Positions 22,553-35,434 of a stretch of DNA of 64,000 nt are shown piece after piece. Location: positions 1,426,001 to 1,490,000 of the forward strand of contig WUJK01000009.1 of assembly GCA_011317545.1 (NCBI GenBank). Direction: 5' to 3'. The notes beneath the pieces are model-generated. The model ran no database searches. It was not told the origin of the DNA and saw only the letters and a program-made list of their open reading frames with translations. The position numbers and the translations under genes were made by a program. Each line of letters starts with the position of its first letter. Within the stretch, counting starts at the first letter, position 1. The DNA is from Coniella vitis (lineage: Eukaryota; Ascomycota; Sordariomycetes; Diaporthales; Schizoparmaceae).

Positions 22553-25174
22553 TACTATGTATCCAAAATCGAGTATACCTGCATAGTAGTCGGTACAAAA
22601 CAGTATCAGCCATCCCATTTCCAGCTCATTGACGTGTTGAGAGGGGGGTGACTGATCTCAGACACCTCAATTTATCCCAAATAAGAACACCGATGTGCAC
22701 CAGGGGTAGAATATCTCGCATAGCGATATTGGGTATACATGGAGTTCTTGACTGCCTGAAACACAACAAATGTAAGTCTCTATGTACAGGGGGTCGCGAT
22801 GCTCTCGGTGAGCATGTTCAAGCGGTGCGGGATGCAAAACAGGCCCACCAAAGAATGCCGATACTATGTACACTCCGATATAGTCTAATTTCTGGAGTTT
22901 TGATTGTCTCAAACCGCCCCCTCTTTCCTTTCGTACTTCTTTCTTCGCCCGCATATCGAGGAGCAGGAGGTTGTGGCTGTTGACTGCTGGGTGGCTGGCT
23001 TGCCCCAGTGGACGTAGAAATCAGTTTCTTGGGGGGTTATAGGAGAGCAGTCAAGGAGTTTGATGAGTATAGTCCTTGTGGTGGAGCCAGTTTTACAAGT
23101 AACTCAAGGAGGAGCATCGTATTGGGCATACAGACAGTTCAGTACGATCCCAAGAGATGTATCGGGTACATGGCCATAGCTACTGTGCTTGAACGTTGCT
23201 TGGGAGGCATCCCGAGATGATATAGAACATGTATTTGTGGGCATTACTGGGCTCAGACAATCGAAACCCTTCACCGGATGGCACCGCTCTTCTCTGAAAT
23301 ACAAAATGAAACTTTGGGCCATGGTTGGACTGTTCCAAAAGTCGTGCGAAAGGAAGCAATGTTCTTTGGAAGTTGAGACACTGGGGGGGGGGGTTCGATT
23401 CATGAATTTGACCTTCTTCCGATCTTGCTTCTGAGGTTTCCAGTCACAAAACACGAGAGACTATCACCATGTGGATTTGGCGTAATACATTCGAGCGCTT
23501 TCACTGAGTGTCGCCTTGATATTCAGCGTCTTGATTACCACGCAGCTGTTCGGTCGCGGCCATCTTCGACCTCAACCTCGTGTCCCAGATCGCAAGATTC
23601 TTCATCTGTACAACCCTATATACGATTCTGAACGCTGTCATGTCCTCGTGTGTCAATCTAAGAGAGTGACATACCAAAGCGATCACGAGCAATGCTTCCT
23701 TGTCCGGCCTCTAGACGACTCTACCATGAACAGGTTCCCGAGGGGGTGGTTGCAGATGTCCAGCCGTCGGTCTACCGAATCTCCAGATGTTGAGAAGCAA
23801 AAGACAGCGAGACATCAGACCCAAAATATCAAATAACCAGCATCAATATTGGAGCACAACGGCCATGGCTGCCAGAAGCACCTGCGCAACCACAAGCCAC
23901 CGGCCTGAAGTAGGCGACAAGCAACTGTGCCCCAGGTCCCTTGGCACCTCAAACACCAAGCAAAGTTACATAGACCACACGTGGGCAAGCGAGAAAGAAA
24001 GAAAAAAAAATGGCGGGGGATGCACTGGATCAGGAGAGAACATTCCCTTGCTCTGTAGTGTAATCGCATCTTCGCCAAAAGTATAACACAAACCACCCAC
24101 ACGAGTGATTGGACAGACGCTCGCTGCGTGGCTGGGCAATGTACTATGTAAAGCGTGCTTGGACAAGGAGCGAGGGGCAGCAGACACTGGCCTCCCTTCG
24201 CAAAAAAAAAAGAAGACTTGAAACACCGGCTCATCCTTTGCGATACTTGAGGCATGTGTGCGTGTTTGTTTCTATGTAGGCTTTCTTTCCCCCACTGTCT
24301 CAAGCTCTGGCCGAAAGTCGCAGATACCCCAGATGGGAGCCTGAGTCTGGATTTACCCGAAAGCCTACGTTATCTGTCCAAGGGTGCCTTTGAAAAGATG
24401 CCCGGGGCTCTGGTAGCTGGGCGGCTTCGCAAAATCCTTATCTCATAAACACAACTGAGACCCTCGTCACCGGGGCCCCGGGGTTGTCTGGTCTGTCTAT
24501 TGTCGATCCCGCGAGGCGGAGTTTGCCGCGAACACAATGAGATGGTCTCCCTCCCCTCCGCTCCCCCTGGGCTCTTCCAACCACAACCCATCATCCCCCG
24601 ATTTCCTGGCATGTCTATGTCTAGTCTTTTGGTACTATGTAGGCCCCTGGGTGTTCAGATGGATGCTTGCTCCAAACTGGGGCCCCCGCCGGCCAGCCGG
24701 GGCAGGGCTCGACACGAGGCGTCAGATCTGCCACCCGACAATATCAAGGTGCATAATCTGGACCTCGTGCGAGTCTGTGTACCATGCAGTTCGTTTGCCT
24801 TTACCTTTCTGGGCTTAAATCTGGATGGAGCGGGCTCGCTGTTCGTGTGTGAAGCAGCGAGGGTGCATCATTCCCCATATTGTCAGTGAAGGCAAGATTA
24901 AAAGATGGAATGTGTATATGCTCTTTGGCGTATTGGCCCGAAGCAACTGGCTATACTGAGCATTGTACATAGTACTCCACTCTACCTCACAACTCTTAAA
25001 CTGGTAACATAGCGACTCAAAGGGTGGTTGCCTCGCCGAAAAGAAAAAAGGAAAAGAAAAAAGAGAGAGAGAACGTCCTACCTGAGCAGCACAAGTTTGG
25101 TGAGAGTTGTGAGACCCAAAATGATCAAGGAGAATCAACTTTCTTGTTACTACATTAGTACCTCGTACATAGTA
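22553..25174. repeat. Group of six TACATAGTA motifs in the desert
   Basis: Exact copies are at 22553-22561, 22862-22870, 24142-24150 and 24633-24641 (all reading TACTATGTA on plus) and at 24966-24974 and 25166-25174 (TACATAGTA on plus). The orientation switches once within the group, at about 24.8 kb. Confidence 0.85.
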
Positions 25175-28100
25175 AGCGCTTCGGTAGAGACTGCGTGGTC
25201 AGTGACCAAGTCGTAGACTATTTGCCCAAGCAAACCTCTCATACGATTGTATTGTATTGTGTGTGCGGCACAGAAAGTCGTCCTTTCGGGGCCGTCTAGA
25301 ATAAGAAACTTTGACATACATACACCGAGTATATGTGAAGCGTCTATTCATGCTGGCGCAACGCGGAGCAAGATCGGGTACGGTTGACTTGGATGCATGT
25401 GTGAGATCCAACTCCACAGAAACCAATAAAAAATCAAGTGATGCGGCGACTATCACATACCAGTTTGAGTGTCTGCCCCGCCGAGTCGACGTCTTGCACG
25501 GCCCAGTCCAAGTTGGGCATCGTAACAAAGAATGGAAAAGTAATAAGAAGTGAATACGACAGGGAACATGACGACATGCCGTCTCTTCTTTTCTGCTTCA
25601 TTTCCAAACAAGACGTGCAGCATGGTCCCATGGGATGGCTTACGGGGGGGGCGGCCTGTATGCCGCAGTTTGTCATGCCATTCTTCGGATGTAGTATGAA
25701 TTAAGCGGTGCGGCGTGTTCTTGTACCAGTCAATCTTTAAATGTAAGCACTAGACTCTCATACTTGTCGGCTTGGGCATGTTTCTCATCTCCTGGATTTA
25801 TTATTTGAATGGAACTGTTGATTAGTAGACTTCTATACACTTAGTAGCGCTTACAGTGGAGGAAGGGAAAAGGTAGAAACCACACCTCTCCCGCGGATCC
25901 CAGCAAGCAGCAGCGAAGAACAAGAGAGAAGAAGAAAAAGAAAAAGAAAAAGAAACCAAAAACAACCCAGGCCTGTAGGCCTGTGATACGAGGGTCTCTG
26001 GCTGGCTGCAGTGAAGTTTCTTTGTTTTTGCAGCGCATGCTTAGGGCTAGTTGCAGCAATCGCGATGATATATTTACTATTGCGCCTCGAAGCGGCGGGG
26101 TAAACTTCCGATGATGCCACAGTGTACATGCAGAATACCAATAATGCAGCCGATGAGGTGTGTTATATGTTGACTGGACCATGGATGAGAAATGGAACAA
26201 TCTTCTAAGAAGCCTCTATCTAGCATCATATCAATTCCAAGGGCCGGTTCCGATACGCAACCTGATCAGACAATATTCTAGCCGCGTCTTTGTAAATAAA
26301 TCAACTGCTTAGAGAAAAAGTAACAAGAGAAACCCACCAGACAGTTAAACATGGAAGAGTACGTGTAACATGCGATAAACCCGTAAAATGGGTGAGAGCA
26401 TCGTCTTATGGGACAGGGTCGTGCAGCAAGGATTCCTCGCGAATCTGCGACAGAAGCCAGCACACAACAAAGTACCGAGATTTGTCCTACTTTCATCCCT
26501 CGCCTCCCTCTCACTTGGGTCTTGAAGAGAATAGAGCTTTCAAAAACGCCGCCCAAGAATGCACCGTCATTGCCATGTGCTCACAGATGAGAATGTGACT
26601 CTGATACTTCGTGGCTGACTTCGCGCAGTTGAGATTGCCTCGGAGCAAGAACAAGCAAAGAAGAATATGCCTGGAAGCTACAAGAGCCCGTCTCCCATCT
26701 TGCCGCAGTCGGTGATCTCTTGTGCATATCAATTGTTACCCGCGTCCCCGGTTCCCCAGCCATCCAGCCATGCACAGTCTCTTTTTCTTGTTTGTGTTGC
26801 AATTTCTTTTCTTGCTTGTTTTGGACGAGGCGTTGTGGAAGATGAAGAAGAGAAGAAAAAAGAGAAGAAAAAAGAGAAAAGAAACACCAAGCACCATAAC
26901 AACAATTGCACAGAAGATAATCCCCAGAAAGAAGATCACATTGTGTCTACTATTATTGATAGTATGACAGGGACAGTGCATAGTGTAACCCGCCATCCCA
27001 TGGTCTTACTGCGAACACACGGCTGGGAGCGCTGTATTGTTAGGCGAGATGCTTTTTGAGGGAGGGAAAAGGAAGAAAAAATGAATACTATGAAAATAAC
27101 TTCAAGGCAAAAGCGCCACCCCTAGCTAGGGTCTGGGTGGATAAGTTCAATGTTTTTCGCCCCCTCAACACGAAAAGAAATACAAAGAAATCCTATTACG
27201 TGATGAATGAACGCTATCTCAGCTGCAAAGACGAGAGAACACCTACCTGTATTCCGACTTACCGGCTTTATTGTGCTTCGACCATATCATCGTTGGATGA
27301 GATTGCAAGGTAGTAAGTATAGCATGTGCCCAGTGAGTAGTTTTCAAGGAGGATGAGGGTTGGATTGAGGCATCGGCCAGGTGGCTGGGATCCTCGTGCC
27401 GAGTTCCCAACGTAGGAGACGCGCGCACGCGGCTTTGCAGCAAATGCCCGTTCGGATACGCTGTTATGATCCAGTGGCTTTTCGTGTACTGCCTTCTGCT
27501 GCGGATCCGTCACCACGGTCATGTCATCCGTAGGAAGTATCCTTGGAACGAGGAAAACAAAACACCCGCGGATGCGTAACGGGGTCCGGCTTGGGAGTGG
27601 CGGCGGTGTCTGGAGCGTGGGAACCCCACCAAAAGTAAGGTAGCAGTGAGCAAGATCGTGAGACCGAATGAGACGCCTGGTACCGCCGCAGGGGAAAAGA
27701 AAATTGATCAAAGTATCCTTAGCAGGCTTTGGAGGCACCGCTGGCGCAGCCCTCGTGGTAGGTATACTCTGCGGCATATTCTAGATGAGCCATCAGCCAC
27801 CAACACCACCCGCTATCTGATTGCTTCCCTAACAAAAGGGACAGGAATTCCGGCCTATCAACAAAGCTATTTTTCTTTTTTTTCTTTTTTGAAATCTCAT
27901 CAGCTGCTTTGTTAAGATTTCAACCTGACAGGCGGCGAGAGCGGCGTAGACTAACCTCGAGACTTTGCGGTATAAAGTAGAGGGAAGGAAAGAAAAGAAA
28001 CGGTGACAAACAAGAAGAGAGGTTTTGAAAGAAAGCCAAAAAAAAAGACCAACCCAAAAAGCAAAAAAACCTGAAGGGGTAGTACAGATTGCTCATGCAC

Positions 28101-28556
28101 GACAGATCGATGGTACCCAAGGTTGTCTGAAACGTCCATTCAGTCTAACCTCAAAGGCTGCCATGCGGTAACCACCTTGAGTGGAAGTGCATGCGAGGCG
28201 CAAATCGGGGGTTTTGAACGATTTTGAGCATTCGCCGTCCCGGGAAATGGGGGGTTTGTGGCTTCTGTTGCTCTCCTTTTCTTGACTCCCGTTTTCAAAA
28301 GGCGACCGCCACCATGAATGACGAGTTCTGTACTTGCATGATATAAGGCTGCCTTAGAATCTATGGAACATGATTCTGGTAATGAAAAAGAAGAGCAAGA
28401 TTCACGACAATTATTGTCCAGTGATGGACCTGCACGACAGCCGCGGTTGAGAGTAACTCTCGGTTATGACTTCCCTCGCACAATGTGCAAGGACGCACGT
28501 CAGCGCCCATGTACTGCACAAATGCAAGAGGTTACCGATTGCTATGGGCTGATGTG

Positions 28557-29791
28557 TACATAGTAGCATCGGATCGCCCTGCTTTGCCGCAGGCGGAGAC
28601 GGAGTGAACGGCTCGGGGAGGAAAAGCAAGTCATATTGATGTGGCTAGCGACCGAAATAAGCGTGATGGTTATTATCATGATACATTGTGTACGTACCTA
28701 GGTAGTGCTCTGCTGCCAAGGGAGGAATGTGCGTGCGTCTTGTTAAGATATGACATGCACGAGATGGGCGACCGAGCGCTCCGGAAAAGTCTACCTTGTG
28801 CTGCATGGCCTCGGTATCTAACCAAGGGCGTACAGAAAGTACCATGTAGATGGCCGTACCTAAGGATGTAGTATCAACGCAGATCAGTGTCAAAGAACCG
28901 CGTGCCTCCCAACCTGTGCAAGCCACTCAGTGCCGTCCCCAAAGGGCGGAGGCGGGAAGACCAGCGCCCCTTTGAGAAACAAAAGAAAAAGGCAATTAAG
29001 CTTTTCCCAGCATAATCACACTGTCATATGTAACAGGTGTTCTCCGACCTACTATGTAGAGGACGACATTGTGCTTTTCTGCTCCAGTCCAGCCGTACAT
29101 TTGCATGTGCTCGACAGACATGCTGTCGGCGCCGCAGCCACGGGCAATGCATCTTTGGTTTGTGAAACAAGCGATTGAAATGTTGCATGGCCCTTGGTGC
29201 AACGCCAGAAGAGTTCTGACAATGCGCAAGAGTGTTAAGATTGCCTTGGCTTGGCCTGGTCGGCCTCTGCAAAAGCAAGTGGTGTCCAGCGGTGGCCGGG
29301 CCAGATCTCCCGAGTTCTCCCATACCAGCAAGAGATCGCCCGCTGGCTTCCAAGCCGTGCAGCATCAGATGGACCTTGCAGCCTATCAAGCCTCGTTGTG
29401 CCGCGATGTGGACGTGCTGCTTGCTCGCTTGCTCGCTTGCTTGGCCTGCCTTGTCGGACATTTTCTTTGCTGCAGCTGCAATGTACGTGTGTAGATGATG
29501 CCATGGCCTTGCCTTTTCTCTGCTGGCAGGACTGGGTCATTTCGTACTCCTGCGTCTAATTAGCATAACGAGCAAATGCAAGTTGCAGTGGACACACACA
29601 CACAGTACATGGTGGTTCAGTCCGAGTCGGGGTCGGCCTGCTGTGCTGGGGGTCGTTCTGGCGCGGTGGACGATGCCATGGCCAGTTGACGTTGCACTTC
29701 TGCTTTTTGATATCCACCGAAAGGTCAAGGGTGCCTAATCTGCTGATGTAAGTGGTAGCGCGTGAGAGCACAATAGTAGGAGTACATAGTA
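28557..29791. repeat. Group of three TACATAGTA motifs
   Basis: Copies at 28557-28565 (+), 29050-29058 (-) and 29783-29791 (+). One-mismatch copies (TACATAGCA) follow at about 30284 and 30487. Confidence 0.8.
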
Positions 29792-31889
29792 CACGACCCT
29801 GCTTGAATAAGTTAGCGCAGTCTTGAAGCTAACCTCTTTTGGGAGGTACGGCAATACCCAGCGACTCTGCTAACCAAGTCAGGCCCTGGCCCCCTCCCCG
29901 AGGGGAAAGCGATCTGCAAGTACCCTTGTACCCCTTCCAGCCGCCTTGCTCTTGAGTTGCAGCAGGGGCCACCACGATCCCGTGGTCTTTCTACCTGCCA
30001 CCAACCTGCTGCAGCCAGCCGTTTTCCGTTGTACGCCCCATCTTGGTACGAGTCACCCTCGCACCGTGAGCATGGCCTCATGGGCACCCTGTTCTTCTCT
30101 TCCTCTCTCTCTGTTTCAATGCTTTTTTTTTTATAAATGGTGGTGAGCTTTGTTGCTTCGACGAAGGCTTGTGCGCCGGTACACCTGGCGCGGAGGCTGC
30201 TGCTGCTCTGGAGGTACAGCCCGACGACATGCCTGGTAATGTTCAGATGGACATGGTTAGCGAGATGCATCCAGGCTGTAAGTACATAGCACACATGTAC
30301 CTGACCTCCTGCCTGACCCGGCCGCTGTACACCTATCCAAGTATCCCGAGTTGCGCTGACCATGTACATACATGGATGCTTCGCTCTGGCAGGTACGGTA
30401 GCACCATGTACCGCCATCTCCTTCCTTCCTTCCTTCTCTACCCTCCGCCTCCATGATACGGTTCTTACATAACCTTGTACTCGCGTACATAGCACAGCGT
30501 TTGTGATACGTGAGCTGCTCTGTTCGAGGCAGTCGCGGCTGGTGCTGCATCTTCTTTATCGGGATCTTGGGTGACATCCCGCACCAGCTGCCTCCAGCAA
30601 TGGACCAGGTACGGTTCTCTGTCCCCGTACTCATTCGCTGCTTCATAATCACGCTGCTCGCCAAGACATCAAGTTTCTATAACAGCCTCTCGCGCCGCCG
30701 GACCACCGTCAACACAATTGCTCGTCTACTACTCCATCTCTTGGTCTTTTTCATATTCTGCCGCGTTCCACCCACCCGTATATCGTGCGATATCTCGACC
30801 AGCAGACCGCAGCTTCTCTCCATCTGGCATTCCTCCTTGGCTTCCTCGCCATTGTGAGCTTCCTCAACTCGCCTCGCCGTGCTCGCTCGTCAAAACACAA
30901 GCATCCTCCCGTTTCACCAGAGCTGGCTTTGTCCGTGGGGACTTTGACCAGAACAGACGTCGAAACGGTTCAAGGTAGTGCCCCCTTGCAGCATGCCATC
31001 TTTTACCCTTTTGCTTTCGAGTTCCCCTTTTCATACTATTGCCACGCAAAAAACCCGTATTTGGCAAGAAATATGGCAATCCGAAGGTCAGGTTCTGCTG
31101 CGTTCTGGCCCTCCTCTAGGCCCAGTGCAAGAGTTGATATCACGTGGCGCGTTGGTGCCAATACGCACAGACCAATCAAGCCGAAGCAGTCGACACCCTT
31201 CGATGACTCAGGATCATTCCTGATCGGGAGCTGCTATCAGCTGCTTCGCACATAGCCTGAGAGCATTGCTGCTTTTGGTGACGTGTGCGCGTCTTCCGAG
31301 CCTCTGCACGCGACGCGCTTGAGAATGAGAATGACGCTGGCCAAAAGCGGCCGAGCGGATAGAGCGCATTAATGGCCTGTAGGCGGAAGAGTGGCAAGAA
31401 GTCGCAGATGGCAGGCCGTAGAGGAAGCATACAACTGTCAGGATCAAAGAACGAGAAGAAGAAAAGAAGAAGAAAAGTGTTTGTGGCGGATGATGATGAT
31501 GAGGATGATGTCGCGGCAAAGAGGAGCAGTAACGAATACAGCCCAGGGTGACGTGCTAGGGCCCCTCGGGACTAGAAACCCGATAGCCAAAGTCACAATA
31601 ACGTCAACCTTCGTGTGAGGAATCAGGCTGACAATTCTTTCTGCCAGGCATTCAGAGAACGACGACAAGCGACTATCGCCCGCATTGGGGAGTCGTCTGA
31701 GACAGGGATTGTCGCCCAGCACGTCGCTACAGTGTCCGTTGGGCCCCTTTTGGCACTTTGGTTGTTGCAAGGAACCTGCCAAAAGCATCGCACGCCTGAG
31801 CCTCTTCCAACCTGCTGGTCCACTACACACCGCTACCTGCAAGTAGCTACCACTGCCGCTGCCGTTACTATTGCCGTACTGCACCTGCA

Positions 31890-31940
31890 CCGTACCGCAC
31901 CGTACCGCAACGTACCGTACCGCACCGCATCGCACCGTAG
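31890..31940. repeat. Imperfect CGTAC/CGCAC pentamer minisatellite
   Basis: About ten units alternating between CGTAC and CGCAC/CGCAT, ending in CGTAGCGG. It lies in noncoding DNA about 3.5 kb upstream of medA. Confidence 0.75.
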
Positions 31941-33484
31941 CGGCCTCACTGGCGCCAGCCCATCCCGCCTTGACGCCTTTCCTCTTGCAGGCTTGCAGGA
32001 GATCGACCAAGTCGGCTGATCTGCAGCTGGGCCTGGCCTGCTATCCGGACCTTTTGCCAGGCCAACCAACGACCACTGGAAATCGGCCGTGTGGGCAAGG
32101 CTGGCTCAGCATAGAACGCCCGTCACGCTACTTGCTCGTTCGTTGCGCAGCCGTCAGCACCAAGCCTGTGTTGCTTCAAAGGGGCCGCCAAGGGTACCAA
32201 AGTACTCGCAACGGGCGCCTTGGCTGTTGAAGGGGCTCGCTCGTGAGCTCTAGGGCTGGCGATTGGGCGCAAGAGCTGCCGCTGACGCGCGATTCACAAA
32301 TTCAGCGTTGACGTTTCTTTTGCGCGTGCCGCTCTCACTTGGCCAGTTCGCCGATTACTAGGAGTTCCATCGCATGATCGGAGTCCTCTGCGCCTGCACA
32401 CCCACACACTCCTGCAAGCCTGCACACTGCACAGAAGCCACTCCCTGTCTGTGTGGCTTCAATCTCGTCTCCCACTCGCGCCCCCCCCCCCCCCTTCCTT
32501 TTTGCGCGGTACGATCTCGCATTTCGGAAGCCGGAAAGCGACTTGGGCTGTGATCCTCGTCTGCGGTACCTGGGTTCGCCGGATCCACAAAATCCTCTCA
32601 CAGGCTTTCTGTACGACAACTCTGCTCTTGTGCACTTGCGCCTGCTGCTGCTGCTGCTGCTGCTGCTTGCTGCATGTAACCTCAAGGGCCCCACGGTCCC
32701 AGTCTCATCCGTCCCGTGGCTCCCCAGCCAGCTGTAACGGGCCAATCATTGTACACTATTCTTTTTTGGCTCTCCACGCCACAGTGCGTCGTCCGTCGAT
32801 CAGTGTGGACCCCATCTACTACAACCACCACCAGCAACCCCGGCTCAGCTAGTTTCCACCCGTGTAAGTGACCTGATCCTGGTTATCCGTCCAGTCATCT
32901 TGACCTAGTACTCATTTTGTCCTCGTCCTTTTTTTTTAATATTTTTTTTGGGCTGGTTTCAGCCGCTATTGCTCATCCCTTGGGCGACAACACTTGTCTT
33001 TGTTTTTGACCCGCCATCCTATTTACATTATCTTTTTTGGAATATCCGTTTTTCTGTTTTTGCCTGTTAGAGCCGGCCATGTTTAATGTCCCGCTTCTGT
33101 CTGATTCTAGCCCCCAAGCCCGCCATCAACACCGTCCACCTCCTTCTACCAGACCCCCTTGAGACCCTGGAGCAGAAGCCCTGAGCACTCGTGGCTTGTC
33201 TCCTCAACGACTTAGATACCGGCCAGCAGACCCCTGTTTATGTTGTTCCCTCTGATACTGCAAGGCACTTTGGATGGGATACAAAGAATCAAAGTGCCAA
33301 TACACAGGATGCCTGCAAGTCTGGCTTGTGTACCCCAACAGCACTACTTGGCAAGCCCAGCATGCGTTCCTGTCCCCTCGCCTTTGTATAGACAGGCAGG
33401 GAGGGCCTTCGCGCTCCAAAGTAGGGAGAGAGGATGGGGCATGGCCTGGCCCTGGATGTCTTGTCTCTGATGCCCCACGCGCAC

Positions 33485-33493
33485 TACTATGTA
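33485..33493 (-). repeat. TACATAGTA motif copy in medA upstream region
   Basis: An exact copy (TACTATGTA on plus) about 1.95 kb upstream of the medA start codon, and the nearest copy to that gene. Confidence 0.8.
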
Positions 33494-34983
33494 CAGCTGC
33501 TCTTGTTGGTGCTACTGCTGTTGCTGGCAATACCATTGCCACTGTCTGCTGCAACAAGACCCCGCCAGCGCCTAATCCTCACGGTTCGCGATCCAGCCGT
33601 GTCGAGAAATGTGCACCGTCATCCTCCCTTTTTTTTGCTTGAATTATTCCACGCTCTTGGCCGCATTCCCATCTTTTTTTACAAGACTTGCACAACCAAC
33701 CATGCGCGACATGCGTCTTACTTTTCAAAGTCCTCCCCCACCTTCGCCCTCTTCCATCCGCTCACTTGTCCTGACCTTTCTATTCCTTGGAGCGTGGTGT
33801 TGCGACCTTGTCTCGTCTTATTCTTTCACCCGCCCACTCTTACCACCGGCGCAGTTGTCCTTCTCACTCCTGTCCAGACTATCGTTGGCCGCATCAAACG
33901 CAGGCGAACCGGCCACGGCTACCCACTCTAGTCGCGTGCTGGGGCTCTGGCAGTCCTTCTCATCGTTCCTTGGTCCAATACACCCGGCCATGCGAACACG
34001 TTCGGGATAGCCGCTTCAGACCACATCTTTGGTGTTCGCGGAGGCTCCAGTGTAGCATCAGCTCGACGGCTCCCTACTGACAGGTCTCCATGCTATTAGG
34101 CTCTTCATAGGGACTTTGGACGAGGCCATTCCTAATTTCTGTTACTACTACACAGTGGACGGCCCGATTTGTTCTGTTCCAACAACTGTTATCCCTGATG
34201 TGATACATTTCGACCATTTGTTTTATCCACGGGTTTAATCGCGATATCCTCAAGACTTTCTGTTTACAATTCCTTTGAAAATCTTTCTCAAGGTTAGCAG
34301 AATCCCCCTTGTTACGTGCAAGCTCTCTGCTTCTCGGGAGATCAAGTTACATCATGAGTGCATGAGCAGCCAATGGCATCCATCCATCACGGATCTGATG
34401 GCGTCTTTTGGCAGTCGCACAAAAGCCTTGATCCCTTCTCCTCGCAAAACCAATCCATGGCCCATAACCTGCAGGAAGTGCTGACCGACTTTTTGATTTT
34501 CCACAGGTCAGTGACATGCGGTGTTTCATAACTTCTTTGACATTTTCTTTTCAGACCTGTACTCCAGTCTCGCAACGCTGCCGCCGAAACGTCCATTCTG
34601 CGCCAGTCAAAGGATCGGATAGTTTTGGGCGGTTTTGATTTCTTACTGTTCTTTCTATCTCGAAGTTTGCACACCACTTGAGGCCTTGGACGGATAGCAT
34701 GTCCTGCCGACACCCATCAGTCGTCATGAAATCAACACCATCAGCATGTTTTTACTATCGACTGGCGTTCGGTTACAATGAGGCAACCTCCTCAGTTTCC
34801 CCTTCTGCTGCTGTTATTTCTTCCTTCTTGGCCCTCCCAGTCCTTTGTCTACCCATTTTACGCCGCGCATATTAGTTTCCCAGAGTATAGCATTCATGCC
34901 ACCCCCGGCGTTGGGTCGCAATTGCTTAATACCAGCCACAAACATCCCTTCTCCAGGCTTGCCTTGCTTCAACTTTCTTTTCT

Positions 34984-35128
34984 AGGCTACCCCCCCGGGG
35001 GGAGGGGGCTGTACAGGAGAGCAGAAGCAAGTTCATTACGGCGTTCAGCTTTTTAGTTTCTACGGGGCTTCAGCCTCCCTTGCGTCGATCTTCTTGGGTC
35101 TCCCCCACTCCCCCCGGGGGGGGTGGCC
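34984..35128. repeat. Two C-block/G-block palindromes
   Basis: At about 34988-35005 a run of seven C meets G6-A-G5. At about 35101-35125 C5-A-C-T-C6 meets G8. Each can fold on itself into a very stable stem, and the G runs could form four-stranded structures. Both lie 310-450 nt upstream of the medA start, inside the likely leader. Confidence 0.7.
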
Positions 35129-35434
35129 CAAAAAAGAAGAGGTGGCTTTCCCAAGTCGGGATTACAAAAACAGCAAGGGGCTATTGATCAGAGACATTTC
35201 CCCTCCTGTCACTACGTGAGAGATCTCAAAACAAACAGGTCAAGCTTACACACTTGCATCACGCAGACAATCCATCCAACGTTTTTTTCCCAAACCCCAA
35301 GAATTTGCCTTATGCGACCTTGGCTTCCGCTTGACCCGGTTTAACCCCATTCCCGAAACAGCTTGTCTAAAACCTACCTCATTTACAACCTGTCATCCTT
35401 CGAAACGCCTTCTTTTTGCGGTGCAACGGTCTGG

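Larger units (their letters stand above)
17154..29999. other. Gene desert, left and central part
   Basis: I find no gene I can support in almost 13 kb. Open frames of 195-214 codons occur (e.g. 20766-21410 and 22026-22613, both -), but they lack ATG-plus-domain support and look like G+C-driven chance frames. The stretch holds ten exact TACATAGTA motifs, a perfect 12-bp stem-loop at 19488-19521, long purine-rich tracts on the plus strand between 21 and 28 kb, and many homopolymer runs. No transposase, reverse transcriptase or other mobile-element remnant is recognisable. Confidence 0.55.
30000..35434 (+). promoter_or_regulatory. Putative promoter and long leader of the medA orthologue
   Basis: No protein gene is supported in these 5.4 kb, yet the plus strand is markedly C/T-rich (for example 30085-30130, 30418-30445, 33620-33790 and 34795-34870). 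That is the usual signature of fungal promoters and 5' untranslated leaders on the coding strand. Many short ATG-led frames lie upstream of the medA start. From 34.98 to 35.13 kb there are two C-block/G-block palindromes. MedA-type genes are known for long, uORF-bearing leaders, so a leader of one or more kb is likely, but its start cannot be fixed from sequence. Confidence 0.45.

Noticed and set aside
22026..22613. 195-codon minus frame in the desert
   Set aside because: It crosses a C12-A9 homopolymer that yields a Phe/Gly run, and the composition looks random. No domain or splice structure.
29812..30495. 227-codon minus frame in the desert
   Set aside because: Low-complexity and basic, with no recognisable motif. 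It also crosses a poly(T) tract that encodes Lys runs.
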